Positions 48,132 through 59,199 of a stretch of 64,000 nucleotides of DNA are shown piece after piece. The stretch covers positions 434,001-498,000 of the forward strand of contig CANMFX010000003.1 of NCBI GenBank assembly GCA_947497315.1, given 5' to 3'. Position 1 is the first letter of the stretch. Each line of letters starts with the position of its first letter. A program made the translations under genes and the position numbers. Source of the stretch: an uncultured Sphingomonadaceae bacterium. Lineage in GTDB: Bacteria > Pseudomonadota > Alphaproteobacteria > Sphingomonadales > Sphingomonadaceae. A model generated the notes under the pieces. It ran no database searches. It worked only from the letters and a program-made list of their open reading frames with translations, and was not told the DNA's origin.

Positions 48132-50834
48132 TCAACCAAAGGTCCGTTGCCACCATCCGCCGCGCGGCGATTCCGCCTTCTGGTCGGCCTTGTCGGCCGT
48201 ATCGTCGACTTTTTTGGTGGCCTTACTTTCCTTTGCAGCGCTCTCATCAACTTTTTTTGCAGCCGACTTCTTCGCTGTTGTCTTTTTGGCGGGGGCCTTC
48301 TTGGCCGGTTTCTCAGCCGTCTCCACGCCGTCCGCATCAGTCTTTTTGGCCCTCGAGCGGGTCGTCTTTTTGGCCGCCGGTTTTTCCGCCTTGGCGTCAT
48401 CGGTCGTTTCTGCCGCAGCATCTGACTTTTCAGCTGCTTTGGTTTTGCGCGGTGCGCGGCGACGCTTTGGTTTCTCTTCGACGTCTTTCGCTACGCTGTC
48501 ATCGGCGGCTGGTGCCTCATCAGGAGTTTCAGACTTTTTGCGCGAACGGCTGGCTCGCTTCGGTTTTTCCGCTGCTTCAGCATTGTCATCAGAACTGGCC
48601 TCCGCTGCCTTGTCATCCTCGGATTTCCGGTTGCGTGTGCTCCGAGAACGGCGTGATTTCGGTTTGTCGCCGTCATCGCTGCCTTTCTCGTCGGCTTCCA
48701 CTTTGCTGTCTTCAGCTGACTGTTTCTCAGCGGTATTTTCGCCTTCGGCTGCTTCGACATTGCTTTCGTTGTTACGATCTCCGCCGCGTCCCCGACGTCC
48801 GCGCCGCCGCCGCCGCTTGCGAGGACGCTCTTCTGCCTCTTCATCCCGTTCGGCGGTGTCGACAATATCGTCATCATCTTCATCGACAATCGGTTCGAAT
48901 TTCGGAGCATTTTTGGGAGGGCCACCAGAGCCTTTGACTTCCATCCGTGCGCCTTCAATCTCTCCGTCAGGTGTGATCTCTACTGAAACGCCATAGCGTT
49001 TTTCAATTTCGTCAATCTCGTGCCGTTTACTGTTCAGCACATAGATTGTCGCTTCCTGACTGGCTGTCAGCGTAATCTGTTTGGCTTTGCCTTTGGCTGC
49101 TTCTTCTTCGATCAGACGCAGAGCTGAAAGCGCAGAAGAGGACGCCGTACGGACAAGTCCTGTACCTTCGCAATGCGGGCAAACTTTGGTTGAGGCTTCC
49201 AATACGCCGGTGCGCAGGCGTTGGCGGCTCATCTCCAGCAATCCGAAGCTGGAAATCCGGCCCACCTGAATGCGCGCGCGATCATTTTTCAACGCGTCGC
49301 GCATCGCGCGCTCCACCTTGCGGATATTGCCGTGACGATCCATGTCGATGAAATCGATGACCACAAGTCCAGCCATATCGCGCAGGCGCAATTGACGTGC
49401 AATTTCCGCTGCAGCTTCCAGGTTGGTCTTAACTGCTGTGGCTTCAATGCCATGTTCGCGCGTGGAACGACCAGAGTTGATGTCGATGGATACCAAAGCT
49501 TCGGTCGGGTTGATCACCAGATAACCACCGGACTTAAGCTGAACCTCGGGCTGATACATTGCCGAAAGCTGATCTTCGACACCATAGCGCTGAAACAGCG
49601 ATACCGGGTCGGCATAGCTTTTTACGCGGCGGCTGTGGCTCGGCATCAGCAATTTCATGAAGTTTTTGGCCGCTGCATAGCCATCTGCACCCTCGACGAG
49701 CACTTCTTCAATTTCACGATTATAGATGTCACGGATGGCGCGCTTTATGAGATCGCTGTCGCTGTGGATCAACTTGGGGGCGACTGCACCCAATGTATTC
49801 TCCCGAACCTCATCCCACAGCCGGGCAAGATAATCGAAGTCGCGTTTGATTTCCGGTTTGGTCCGCGACAGGCCTGCGGTGCGAACAATGCAGCCCATTG
49901 TGTTGGGCAGGTTAAGATCGGCGATGATCGATTTCAACCGCTTGCGATCACCGGCATTGTTGATTTTCCGGCTGATACCGCCGCCATGAGACGTATTGGG
50001 CATCAGCACACAATAACGACCGGCCAGGCTAAGATAGGTGGTGAGAGCCGCACCTTTATTGCCGCGCTCTTCCTTGACGACTTGCACCAAAACAACCTGG
50101 CGGCGCTGGATAACATCTTGAATTTTGTAACGCTTGCGCAGGGCCATGCGCTTTTGGCGCGCCTGATCGCTGGCTTTGGCTACGTTTTTGCCGCCACGAC
50201 CACCACGTCCGCGGTTGCGGCCTTTACCGCGTCTGTTACGACCTTTGGCTTCGGTTTCTTTGTCGCTGTCTGCCGATGCATCGGTATCATCGTCGGCTTC
50301 GTCTTCAGTTTCGCCGTCTTCCTCATCGTCGCCATCTTCGTCGCCATCTTCGTCGTCACCGTCATCGCCATTGGTATCTTCGGCTGGCACTTCGCCTTCC
50401 GTGACATCAATTGTATCGACGCTTTCGTCTTTCTCGACTTCGACCAGTGCGGTATCCAGCTCTTCGGTCGCTTCGCTGCGCACCATGTCCGCGGGCGCAT
50501 CTTCTTCCTCTTCCTCCTGCGCGCGCAGGGCCGCTTCTTCAGCGGCATGCTCAGCTTCTTCGGCGAGCAGGCGTTCGCGGTCTTCTTTCGGAATCTGGTA
50601 ATAGTCGGGATGGATTTCGCTAAAGGCCAAAAACCCGTGACGATTTCCGCCATAGTCCACAAAAGCGGCCTGTAGCGAGGGTTCGACCCGTGTCACTTTT
50701 GCTAGATAAATATTGCCTTTTAGCTGTTTATGTTCGGAAGATTCAAAATCGAACTCTTCAATTTTGTTCCCTTTTACGACCGCCACCCGGGTTTCTTCCT
50801 GGTGGCGCGCGTCGATTAACATGCGCGTTGTCAT
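48132..50834 (-). CDS. rne: Ribonuclease E
   Basis: 900 aa. RNase E/G catalytic core (VSIDINSGRSTREHGIEATAVKTNLEAAAEIARQLRLRDMAGLVVIDFIDM), CPHCEGTG zinc-link, low-complexity C-terminus. Confidence 0.96.
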   Translation of the reverse strand: MTTRMLIDARHQEETRVAVVKGNKIEEFDFESSEHKQLKGNIYLAKVTRVEPSLQAAFVDYGGNRHGFLAFSEIHPDYYQIPKEDRERLLAEEAEHAAEEAALRAQEEEEEDAPADMVRSEATEELDTALVEVEKDESVDTIDVTEGEVPAEDTNGDDGDDEDGDEDGDDEEDGETEDEADDDTDASADSDKETEAKGRNRRGKGRNRGRGGRGGKNVAKASDQARQKRMALRKRYKIQDVIQRRQVVLVQVVKEERGNKGAALTTYLSLAGRYCVLMPNTSHGGGISRKINNAGDRKRLKSIIADLNLPNTMGCIVRTAGLSRTKPEIKRDFDYLARLWDEVRENTLGAVAPKLIHSDSDLIKRAIRDIYNREIEEVLVEGADGYAAAKNFMKLLMPSHSRRVKSYADPVSLFQRYGVEDQLSAMYQPEVQLKSGGYLVINPTEALVSIDINSGRSTREHGIEATAVKTNLEAAAEIARQLRLRDMAGLVVIDFIDMDRHGNIRKVERAMRDALKNDRARIQVGRISSFGLLEMSRQRLRTGVLEASTKVCPHCEGTGLVRTASSSALSALRLIEEEAAKGKAKQITLTASQEATIYVLNSKRHEIDEIEKRYGVSVEITPDGEIEGARMEVKGSGGPPKNAPKFEPIVDEDDDDIVDTAERDEEAEERPRKRRRRRGRRGRGGDRNNESNVEAAEGENTAEKQSAEDSKVEADEKGSDDGDKPKSRRSRSTRNRKSEDDKAAEASSDDNAEAAEKPKRASRSRKKSETPDEAPAADDSVAKDVEEKPKRRRAPRKTKAAEKSDAAAETTDDAKAEKPAAKKTTRSRAKKTDADGVETAEKPAKKAPAKKTTAKKSAAKKVDESAAKESKATKKVDDTADKADQKAESPRGGWWQRTFG

Positions 50835-51367
50835 TCAATATACTCCTGGCATGATGCGGCGGGAATGCTCCCGGCGGGACCATGCAATATAAAAGGGACG
50901 ACGTCTTCTTGCGCGCTGCCGAAATAGGGGGAGCGGGCGGCGTCATCCGGTTAATTTCAAATATCTCTGAAAAAAATGTGTCTGCGACAAATGCATGGCC
51001 CGGGCCGTTAGCCAGGGTCTTTCCGTCCATAGAAACACTTCCTTGTGGAAGAGTTTCGGAGCCGGAGATGTCATGCCTCATGTCGCTTCAACCTGTATAT
51101 GCTGGATAAACATCCAACTTAGCTCGTGCCGTTTTCAAAAATCTCTAACGACACAAATGGGGTGCTAGCACCGCAATAGCAAATCGGCAACACAAACTAT
51201 CACCGTATCGGACCACCGGCGTACTATCGTTGCGAATAGAAGCTAAGCTCATCGTAAATATAGTAAAAATGCTGTTAACCAAGTCATTTTACCGGCGCTT
51301 ATAGGCTTATCCTTAATAGGGTTTTTACCGCGTTTTGTGGTGGGAAACCGAGGATGATGCCGCCGAT

Positions 51368-52642
51368 ATGAATTTTAACTGGACCGACATGGCTGGCACA
51401 TTGCATAAGGCGGCCATGCCGTTCGCAGCAATTTTTGCATCCTCGCTATTGGCCCTGAACCCTGCAGATGCGGGCTCTGTAAGCCGTATTGATAGCAGCG
51501 ATGGTCAGATAACTGTTTCTTTCGATGGTCTGGTGGAGGGTGCGTCGACATTCTCTCTAGTTGGTCCCGACCGCATTGCCGTAGACATAAAGGGCGGCAA
51601 AGCCGGGCGTGGCGGTCACGCTGAAGGGATGGTTAAATCCGTGCGTCAGGGGCAGTATGACCCCAATACGGCGCGGATCGTTTTCGATCTCGATCGTCCT
51701 GCAGTCATCACCGGAGGCGGTTTTTCCGCCGACGGAAAAAGCCTGAAACTTAGCATGCAATCAGTAGGCGGTGCTGCGATCAAGAAGGGGCGTAAAACCT
51801 TCTTTCCGCCGGTTAAATTCCGGGCGGAACCCCCGAAGAAAACCTACAGTGTCAAGGTACCCTTGGGAAAACCGCAAGACACTGTGGATCTCCCGAAAAT
51901 CAGTGGTCCTGATGATCCCAGTCGGCCGCTGGTTGTTATCGACGCGGGCCATGGCGGTCATGATCCGGGCGCGATTTCTCCGCATGGCAGTCAGCGCGAA
52001 AAGAATATCACTCTCGCCATATCGCGGGCTGTTCGTGATCAGCTGGTTGCCAGTGGCCGAGTGCGCGTGGCGATGACACGCGACAGTGACAAATATCTTG
52101 TGCTCGAGGAGCGCTACGGCATCGCCCGCAGGCTGGATGCGGATTTGTTCATCTCTATCCATGCTGATGCTGCAGGCAATGAATCGGCCGCTGGCGCGAC
52201 CGTTTATACCCTTTCCGAAGTGGCATCGGACCGGGAAGCGGCCAAATTGGCCGCACGTGAAAATCGGTCGAATATCATCAATGGTGTCAATCTTGGCGGG
52301 TCCAATCGCGATGTATCATCAATATTGATCGACCTGACTCAGCGCGAGACGATGAATGTATCGGCCGACTTCGCAAAGCTGTTGATCCGGGAAGGGCAGC
52401 GGATGATAAAGTTCCGCGCCAATCCCCATCGTTTTGCATCTCTGGTGGTTTTGAAAGCACCCGACACGCCGTCAGTCCTTTTCGAAAGTGGTTATCTGAC
52501 CAACAAAGAGGATGTCGAACTGCTGAGCTCCCGTGCCGGCCAGTCGAAGGTTGCCATTGGTATCGCCAACGCAATCGAAGCACATTTCGCCCGGAAACTG
52601 GCGCGGCGAGTTTCGCAAAGCTCTGGTGCCGGGTCCAAATAG
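51368..52642 (+). CDS. N-acetylmuramoyl-L-alanine amidase with AMIN domain
   Basis: VVIDAGHGGHDPGAISPHGSQREKNITLAISR, AMTRDSDKYLVLEER, SVLFESGYLTNKEDVELL. Confidence 0.94.
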   Translation: MNFNWTDMAGTLHKAAMPFAAIFASSLLALNPADAGSVSRIDSSDGQITVSFDGLVEGASTFSLVGPDRIAVDIKGGKAGRGGHAEGMVKSVRQGQYDPNTARIVFDLDRPAVITGGGFSADGKSLKLSMQSVGGAAIKKGRKTFFPPVKFRAEPPKKTYSVKVPLGKPQDTVDLPKISGPDDPSRPLVVIDAGHGGHDPGAISPHGSQREKNITLAISRAVRDQLVASGRVRVAMTRDSDKYLVLEERYGIARRLDADLFISIHADAAGNESAAGATVYTLSEVASDREAAKLAARENRSNIINGVNLGGSNRDVSSILIDLTQRETMNVSADFAKLLIREGQRMIKFRANPHRFASLVVLKAPDTPSVLFESGYLTNKEDVELLSSRAGQSKVAIGIANAIEAHFARKLARRVSQSSGAGSK

Positions 52643-52742
52643 CGAATATCGTAACGCTGACTTTTGTAACATCATGTGCCTGTGAAGTTTTTCGTCGATA
52701 TTCTCTGGAAAATGCTCCTGATGCTGCTAGATAGCGCAGTAT

Positions 52743-55277
52743 ATGGTCGAGAATACACCCGATAATCAAGGCACTAGCGCGGCCGAAAGCCTTGCCTACA
52801 AGCTGGAACGCAATACAGGCGGTTTTCTGAATCGTGTTGAAAAACTGTGGGAAAGTCGCTGGTTTCGGCTGTTTTTGGCCTTTGTTGCATTATGTTTGTT
52901 GGGCTGGTTGCTGATCTGGGTTATTTTCGCTCGCGACCTGCCTGATGCGAAGACCCTTCAGCAATATGAACCGCCATTGCCTACAATGGTGCGTGCTTAT
53001 GATGGCGAACCGGTTCACAGCTATGCCCGTGAACGCCGGGTACAGTTGGAATATGCCGAATATCCTGCGCTCTTGATCCGCGCTTATCTGGCCGCAGAAG
53101 ACCGGACATTTTTTGAACATGGCGGTCTGGACTATCCCGGTATCGCAACAGCGATTGTGACCAATATCTCAAGCAGCGGCCGGCCGGTCGGTGCATCCAC
53201 GATCACGCAACAAGTTGCCAAAAACCTGCTTTTGACCAATGAGGTTTCCTATCGCCGCAAGGTACGGGAGGCTTTGCTGGCTTACCGGATCGAAGAGGTT
53301 CTGACCAAGCAGGAGATTCTGGAACTCTATCTCAACCAGATATTCCTTGGCCGGAACGCTTATGGTGTACAGGCCGCTGCCCAGGCTTATTTTGGCAAGG
53401 ACGTCGATGAACTGGCGCTGCATGAAATGGCGTATCTGGCGATCCTGCCCAAGGGGCCGTCCAACTATCGGCCTGAAAATAACGAACAGCGCGCTGTCAA
53501 CCGGCGCGATTGGGCATTGGGTCGGATGCTGGACAATGACTGGATCACGCAGGAGCAGCATGATCTGGCGGTTGCCCAACCTTTGGGTGCGATCCGCTCT
53601 CGCGGTGCGCGCTTTCAGCGCGTGGGCGGTTATTTTATCGAGGAAGTCCGGCGCCAGTTGATTGAGCAATTTGGCGAGAACGAGGAAGCCGGGCCTTATA
53701 GCGTCTATTCCGGTGGCCTGTGGGTTCGCACTTCGTTGAACCCTGAGTTGCAAGATTATACCAAAGATGCTCTGCGCAACGGCTTGCTGCGTTATAGCCG
53801 CGGCAAAAGCTGGAGCGGACCGATTAACAAGATTGAGATCGATGATCAGTGGTCGCAGCGCCTGGCCTCAACTTTCATCAATACTGACCATGCTGACTGG
53901 CGCATCGCGGTCGCTTTGAACCGTTCAGGAAATGGCGCAGAAATCGGATTTACCGACGGAACAACCGGACGCATCGGGAACGCGCCGAGCAAGCTGGCAG
54001 CGGGCGACATTATCGCGGTAAGCCCAGCCGGTGGCAGTAGCTATGTGCTGCGTAATGTTCCCAAGGTTTCGGGCGGCATGGTGGTGCAAAACCCTCGCAA
54101 CGGCCGGATTTGGGCAATGCAGGGCGGGTTTGATGACCGGATGAGTTCGTTTAACCGCGCAACACAGGCCGAGCGCCAACCGGGCTCGACAATCAAGCCG
54201 TTTGTTTATGCTACCGCGCTAGACCAAGGCATGACGCCAGCGACCATCATTGTCGACAGTCCTTTCTGTGTTTATCAATCGGCGGCGCTCGGCCGCAAAT
54301 GTTTCCGCAATTTCGGCGGTTCTCGCGGCGCGGGTGAGCAAACACTGCGTTGGGGAGTGGAGCAATCCCGTAACCTGATGACCGTGCGCGCCGCCAATGA
54401 CGCAGGCATGGACAATGTCGTAAAGACCATCAAGACCATGGGTATTGGCGATTACAAACCTTATCTCGCCTTTGCATTGGGTGCCGGGGATACCACGGTC
54501 GCTAAGTTGACCAATGCCTATTCCATGCTGGTCAATCATGGCCGAGAGTTGCAACCGACTGTCATTGACTTTGTACAAGACCGTCAGGGCAAGGTCATTT
54601 TTCGTGCCGATAAACGGATTTGTGAAGATTGTAATCGGGATGATTGGGACGGCGAGGCAATGCCGCGTCCGCGTCCGGCCGGGAAACAGCTTATGGACCC
54701 GATGACGGCTTATCAGATGGTCAATATTCTTGAAGGCGTGATCACCCGCGGTACCGCGCAAAATCTGAAAAGCCTGAACCGTCCGCTATTTGGCAAGACC
54801 GGAACAGCAAGTGGTCCGACCAACGTGTGGTTTGTGGGCGGTTCTCCAGATATGGTCGCTGGTGTCTATATGGGCTTTGACCAGCCTGCCAATATGGGCG
54901 GCTATGCTCAGGGCGGCACTTTGGCTGCACCGATTTTCAAGGAATTTGCTCAAAAAGCCATGGCCGGAATGCCAAAAACGCCTTTTGTAGCGCCGCGCGG
55001 TATCCGTATGGTCAGGGTGGACCGAAAGAGTGGTAAGCGGGTATTTGGCGGCTGGCCATCCGATGATCCTAGGTCGGCCGTGATTTGGGATGTATTCAAA
55101 CCGGAAACCGAACCAAGGCGATCCATCCGCAAGGAAGAGTTACTGGCACGTCTGGAAGCCCGAAAGGCACAAATACGAGCTGCTAAACTGGCTGCGCGCG
55201 AACGTGATGCGAACAACCGCAACCGGCCAGCGCAAAATGACGATGACTTCCTGCAGGATGAAGGTGGAATTTACTAG
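52743..55277 (+). CDS. mrcA: Penicillin-binding protein 1A (transglycosylase/transpeptidase)
   Basis: 844 aa. EDRTFFEHGGLDYPGIATAI, GASTITQQVAKNLLLT, QPGSTIKPFVYATAL, KTGTASGPTNVWFVG. Confidence 0.96.
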   Translation: MVENTPDNQGTSAAESLAYKLERNTGGFLNRVEKLWESRWFRLFLAFVALCLLGWLLIWVIFARDLPDAKTLQQYEPPLPTMVRAYDGEPVHSYARERRVQLEYAEYPALLIRAYLAAEDRTFFEHGGLDYPGIATAIVTNISSSGRPVGASTITQQVAKNLLLTNEVSYRRKVREALLAYRIEEVLTKQEILELYLNQIFLGRNAYGVQAAAQAYFGKDVDELALHEMAYLAILPKGPSNYRPENNEQRAVNRRDWALGRMLDNDWITQEQHDLAVAQPLGAIRSRGARFQRVGGYFIEEVRRQLIEQFGENEEAGPYSVYSGGLWVRTSLNPELQDYTKDALRNGLLRYSRGKSWSGPINKIEIDDQWSQRLASTFINTDHADWRIAVALNRSGNGAEIGFTDGTTGRIGNAPSKLAAGDIIAVSPAGGSSYVLRNVPKVSGGMVVQNPRNGRIWAMQGGFDDRMSSFNRATQAERQPGSTIKPFVYATALDQGMTPATIIVDSPFCVYQSAALGRKCFRNFGGSRGAGEQTLRWGVEQSRNLMTVRAANDAGMDNVVKTIKTMGIGDYKPYLAFALGAGDTTVAKLTNAYSMLVNHGRELQPTVIDFVQDRQGKVIFRADKRICEDCNRDDWDGEAMPRPRPAGKQLMDPMTAYQMVNILEGVITRGTAQNLKSLNRPLFGKTGTASGPTNVWFVGGSPDMVAGVYMGFDQPANMGGYAQGGTLAAPIFKEFAQKAMAGMPKTPFVAPRGIRMVRVDRKSGKRVFGGWPSDDPRSAVIWDVFKPETEPRRSIRKEELLARLEARKAQIRAAKLAARERDANNRNRPAQNDDDFLQDEGGIY

Positions 55278-55463
55278 CAACAGCAGCGGGCGAAACCGTC
55301 GGTCAGGTGATGCACCGGCGCCACAATTTACGACGAATGGCGATAGAATCACCCAAAATCGACCCATTTTGCGATAGGCCGAGTTGTCATCTTCTTGAAA
55401 TAATCAGGCGCATGCCCAATTCACGCGAGCGGGGCAACACCGAACAGGGGTTTGGAGTTGAAT

Positions 55464-56249
55464 ATGCGTAGTTCGTATAAACTATTTGCAGTCCTTGCCG
55501 CCGGAACGTCTCTTGCGTTCAGCGGTGCCGCACATGCCGGAGAGCCTTATGTAGGTGCATCGGCAGGGCTGAATTTACCAAGTGATTCAAAAAATCGCGG
55601 AGAATTTGAAGGCGATGTAGCGGCTACTGCCGACTTTGATGCTATCCCATCGGGTACCGATCTCGATTGGACGACAGAGCTCGATAACGGCCTCGACCTG
55701 AATCTGCTGGCTGGCTATCGTTTTGACAATGGCTTCCGGGTGGAAGTGCAAGGCTTTTACAACAAGGCCAATGTTGATTTGCATCGGGATTTAGCCGTTG
55801 GTGGAACCGTGATTGACGGCTTAGACTCGGCTATACTGACCCGTGGTGTCGCCAATGCGGCCAATCCGACCGTAGGTGCGGTATTGAGTACCGATGACGG
55901 CCAGATCAAAAACTACGGTCTGTTTGCCAATGCTCTCTATGATTTCAAGATCAGCGAAAGTCTCGTGCCTTATGTGGGCGCGGGCGTTGGCTTTACCAGA
56001 CAGGATGTCGAATATGCGCCATCGGGAATCGATGTGGTTGATGATAAGAAGACCCGGTTCGCCTATCAGGGCATAGCCGGTGTGACTTACAGACTGAGCC
56101 CGTCCTTCGAGCTTTTCGGTCAATATACTTATCGTGCCACGGATCGCGGCGACTATGATGTCAATCTGTTGCCCGCGACTTTGGGCGTGAAGAGTGAGCA
56201 ATCATTGTTCAATGTCGGCTTTCGCATCCCCCTTGGCGGCGGTAACTAG
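55464..56249 (+). CDS. Outer membrane beta-barrel (opacity/OmpA-like porin) protein
   Basis: Signal peptide, GEPYVGASAGLNLPSD, repeated beta-strands, terminal NVGFRIPLGGGN. Confidence 0.85.
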   Translation: MRSSYKLFAVLAAGTSLAFSGAAHAGEPYVGASAGLNLPSDSKNRGEFEGDVAATADFDAIPSGTDLDWTTELDNGLDLNLLAGYRFDNGFRVEVQGFYNKANVDLHRDLAVGGTVIDGLDSAILTRGVANAANPTVGAVLSTDDGQIKNYGLFANALYDFKISESLVPYVGAGVGFTRQDVEYAPSGIDVVDDKKTRFAYQGIAGVTYRLSPSFELFGQYTYRATDRGDYDVNLLPATLGVKSEQSLFNVGFRIPLGGGN

Positions 56250-56282
56250 TTTCGGGTGATATTTCTCCGATAATATAGAAAT

Positions 56283-56328
56283 ATGCGCGCCGTCCGAACG
56301 ACTATATTCAGGCGGCGCGCATTTTACG
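56283..56328 (+). terminator. Rho-independent-terminator-like hairpin between the porin gene and lepA
   Basis: ATGCGCGCCG (56283-56292) pairs perfectly with CGGCGCGCAT (56313-56322), followed by TTTT. Loop is 20 nt. Confidence 0.5.
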
Positions 56329-56374
56329 CGTTTCCCTGCTGACAGCGGCGAAAACCCCTGCTATCGGCGCGAGC

Positions 56375-58180
56375 ATGACTGAACGTTCCCATATTCGTAA
56401 TTTCTCGATCATCGCGCATATTGACCACGGCAAATCCACGCTGGCGGATCGCCTGATCCAATATACCGGCGGTTTGACTGCGCGCGAGATGAGCGAGCAG
56501 GTGCTCGACAATATGGATATCGAGCGCGAACGCGGAATCACCATCAAGGCACAGACGGTGCGGCTCAACTACACCGCCAAAAATGGAGAGGCCTATGAGC
56601 TGAACCTGATGGACACACCGGGTCATGTTGATTTTGCCTATGAAGTGTCGCGCAGCCTGGCCGCCTGTGAAGGCGCTTTGCTGGTGGTTGATGCGGCACA
56701 GGGCGTGGAAGCGCAGACGCTCGCCAACGTGTATCAGTCGATCGAACATGATCATGAGATTGTTCCCATCCTAAACAAGGTCGACCTGCCTGCGGCAGAA
56801 CCGGAGCGGGTGCGTAATGAAATTGAAGAGATTATTGGTCTTGATGCATCCGAAGCGGTGCTGGCTTCGGCCAAGTCCGGCATTGGTATCGAAGACATAT
56901 TGGAACAGGTTGTCGAGAAGATACCGGCACCCGGCGGCGACCGAGATGCGCCGCTGAAGGCCATGCTGGTCGATAGCTGGTATGACCCCTATCTGGGCGT
57001 TGTTATTCTTGTCCGTGTGATTGACGGTGTGCTGACCAAAGGACAGCGGATCAAGTTCATGGCGCAGGGCACCGAGCATTTGGTTGACCGGGTTGGCTGT
57101 ATGCGACCGAAGATTGAGCAATTGCCGGAATTGGCGGCGGGCGAGATCGGTTTTATCACAGCGCAGATCAAGGAAGTGTCCCAGACGGCGGTTGGTGACA
57201 CGATTACGACCGTTAAAGGCGGAGCGGAAGAAGCGTTGCCGGGTTTCAAGGAAGTGCAATCGGTTGTATTCTGCGGCCTCTTCCCGGTCGATGCGGCGGA
57301 TTTTGAAAAGCTGCGTGAAAGCATCAGCAAGCTGCGGCTTAATGACGCCAGCTTTACCTTTGAAATGGAAACCAGCGCCGCGCTGGGGCAGGGGTTCCGC
57401 TGCGGTTTTCTGGGCCTGCTGCATCTGGAGATTATTCAGGAGCGCCTGACCCGTGAATATGACCTCGACCTGATCACAACGGCTCCATCTGTCGTTTACC
57501 GGATGGTGATGAACGACGGGACCGAACAATTTTTGCACAATCCCGCCGACATGCCGGACGTCGTGAAGATATCCAATATTGACGAGCCTTGGATTGAAGC
57601 CACGATCTACTGCCCGGATGAATATCTTGGCGGTATCTTGAAACTCTGTCAGGATCGGCGCGGAGTGCAGAAGAACCTGACCTATGTCGGGGACCGCGCA
57701 CAGGTTGTGTACGAGCTGCCGCTCAATGAGGTCGTATTCGATTTTTACGATAGGTTGAAAAGCATATCGCGCGGCTATGCGAGCTTTGACTATCATCAGG
57801 TCGGCTTGCGGACGGGTGATCTGGTCAAGATGAACATTCTCGTTAACGGCGACCCAGTTGATGCGCTCAGCATGATTGTCCACCGCGATGCAGCGGAATC
57901 GCGCGGCCGCCATATGTGTGAACGGCTCAAAGACCTGATCCCGCGTCACCTGTTCAAGATCCCGGTACAGGCGGCAATTGGCGGTAAGGTCATAGCGCGC
58001 GAGACAATCGCGGCGATGCGCAAGGATGTGACCGCCAAATGCTATGGTGGTGATATCAGCCGAAAGAAGAAGCTGCTCGACAAGCAGAAAAAGGGTAAGG
58101 CCAAAATGCGTGAATATGGCAATGTCAGCATCCCGCAAGAGGCATTTATCGCTGCTCTGAAAATGGGTGATGAAAGCTAG
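56375..58180 (+). CDS. lepA: Elongation factor 4 (LepA)
   Basis: 601 aa. [63 protein letters not shown]-terminal [28 protein letters not shown]. Confidence 0.98.
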   Translation: MTERSHIRNFSIIAHIDHGKSTLADRLIQYTGGLTAREMSEQVLDNMDIERERGITIKAQTVRLNYTAKNGEAYELNLMDTPGHVDFAYEVSRSLAACEGALLVVDAAQGVEAQTLANVYQSIEHDHEIVPILNKVDLPAAEPERVRNEIEEIIGLDASEAVLASAKSGIGIEDILEQVVEKIPAPGGDRDAPLKAMLVDSWYDPYLGVVILVRVIDGVLTKGQRIKFMAQGTEHLVDRVGCMRPKIEQLPELAAGEIGFITAQIKEVSQTAVGDTITTVKGGAEEALPGFKEVQSVVFCGLFPVDAADFEKLRESISKLRLNDASFTFEMETSAALGQGFRCGFLGLLHLEIIQERLTREYDLDLITTAPSVVYRMVMNDGTEQFLHNPADMPDVVKISNIDEPWIEATIYCPDEYLGGILKLCQDRRGVQKNLTYVGDRAQVVYELPLNEVVFDFYDRLKSISRGYASFDYHQVGLRTGDLVKMNILVNGDPVDALSMIVHRDAAESRGRHMCERLKDLIPRHLFKIPVQAAIGGKVIARETIAAMRKDVTAKCYGGDISRKKKLLDKQKKGKAKMREYGNVSIPQEAFIAALKMGDES

Positions 58181-58265
58181 TTAAGCGCCTATAGTATATA
58201 TATTATTGAACATGCGTGATGCCGGGGGTGCAGGGCTTGCGGGCTCAAGACATATGCGAAGCTTG

Positions 58266-59042
58266 TTACTTTTCTAACTCGCAGGCCTTGATCTTGCCCG
58301 GCAGCAGCGCTTTGCCCACCGGGCGAAAGCGTGCGAAATAGCCGCCAAGTTCCGGCCGCTCCATAAAGCCGATCAGTTGATAACCAACCGCTTCAAATTC
58401 GCAGAATAGTTGTTTGGGTGGGATACCATGCTGGACAAAGGGGCGATCGACATCGACAACAATCACTTCGCCGCCATCATAGCTGCCACCATTTGCATCC
58501 CGGCGGATCGATGGCCGCAGGCGTGACAGAAATGCGTAAGGTTCCCGCACCTCATGGTACATGTGGACCAGAAAAATACGGTCAAAGCTGTCTTCGGGGA
58601 GGCGCGGATCATCTGGCGCACCCAGCTTTATGGAGACATTGTCCAGCGCATCGCGAGCGACTCGATCAGCGAGCCGTTTTATTGCGTCCTTGTCAATATC
58701 CTGTGCCAATACCCGTCCCTCGGCACCGACTCTTTCAGCCAAGCGGACAGTATAATAGCCTTCACCAGCACCAATATCAGCAACTGTCATACCGGGTTCA
58801 ATTCCCGCGGCCTTCATGATTTCTTCCGCTTCACCAACCTTGTCGCGTGCGGTTTCGGTCGACCATTGATTGCCGGCAAGTTCGGATACCGGCCGAGACG
58901 CCGGCGGATACGCAAGCGCAGTTTCCGGACGGTTGGCATCAGCATCGGGTATTCGTTTGCACCCTGCTAACGGAGTGGTGGCCGCCAATGCAGCGATTGC
59001 AATGACGGGAAGAAAGAAATGGTTGCCAGTAAAAATACTCAT
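58266..59042 (-). CDS. Secreted/lipoprotein SAM-dependent methyltransferase-like protein
   Basis: Signal/lipobox (AATTPLAGCKRI), AGIEPGMTVADIGAGEGYYTVRLAERVG, IFLVHMYHEVREPYAFL. Confidence 0.85.
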   Translation of the reverse strand: MSIFTGNHFFLPVIAIAALAATTPLAGCKRIPDADANRPETALAYPPASRPVSELAGNQWSTETARDKVGEAEEIMKAAGIEPGMTVADIGAGEGYYTVRLAERVGAEGRVLAQDIDKDAIKRLADRVARDALDNVSIKLGAPDDPRLPEDSFDRIFLVHMYHEVREPYAFLSRLRPSIRRDANGGSYDGGEVIVVDVDRPFVQHGIPPKQLFCEFEAVGYQLIGFMERPELGGYFARFRPVGKALLPGKIKACELEK

Positions 59043-59199
59043 GTCGAAAGATTTAGGCGAGGGATGCGACGGGGGCAATGGGTTAATGGATGTTGGGATC
59101 GTAAATGCAGTTTAACGCGGTTCTCGAAGGCGTGTCGCTAGTTTGCGCTTCGGGCGCAAAGCGGACACTGGATCTATATGCAGAGAAGCGCCCCTCTCA

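Noticed and set aside
49221-50675. 484-aa open frame antisense to rne, plus other long frames at 48010-48996 and 50176-50601
   Set aside because: Low-complexity shadows of the acidic and basic tracts of RNase E, not credible proteins.
56771-58138. 455-aa open frame antisense to lepA
   Set aside because: Codon-shadow ORF opposite a highly conserved gene with no recognisable domain.
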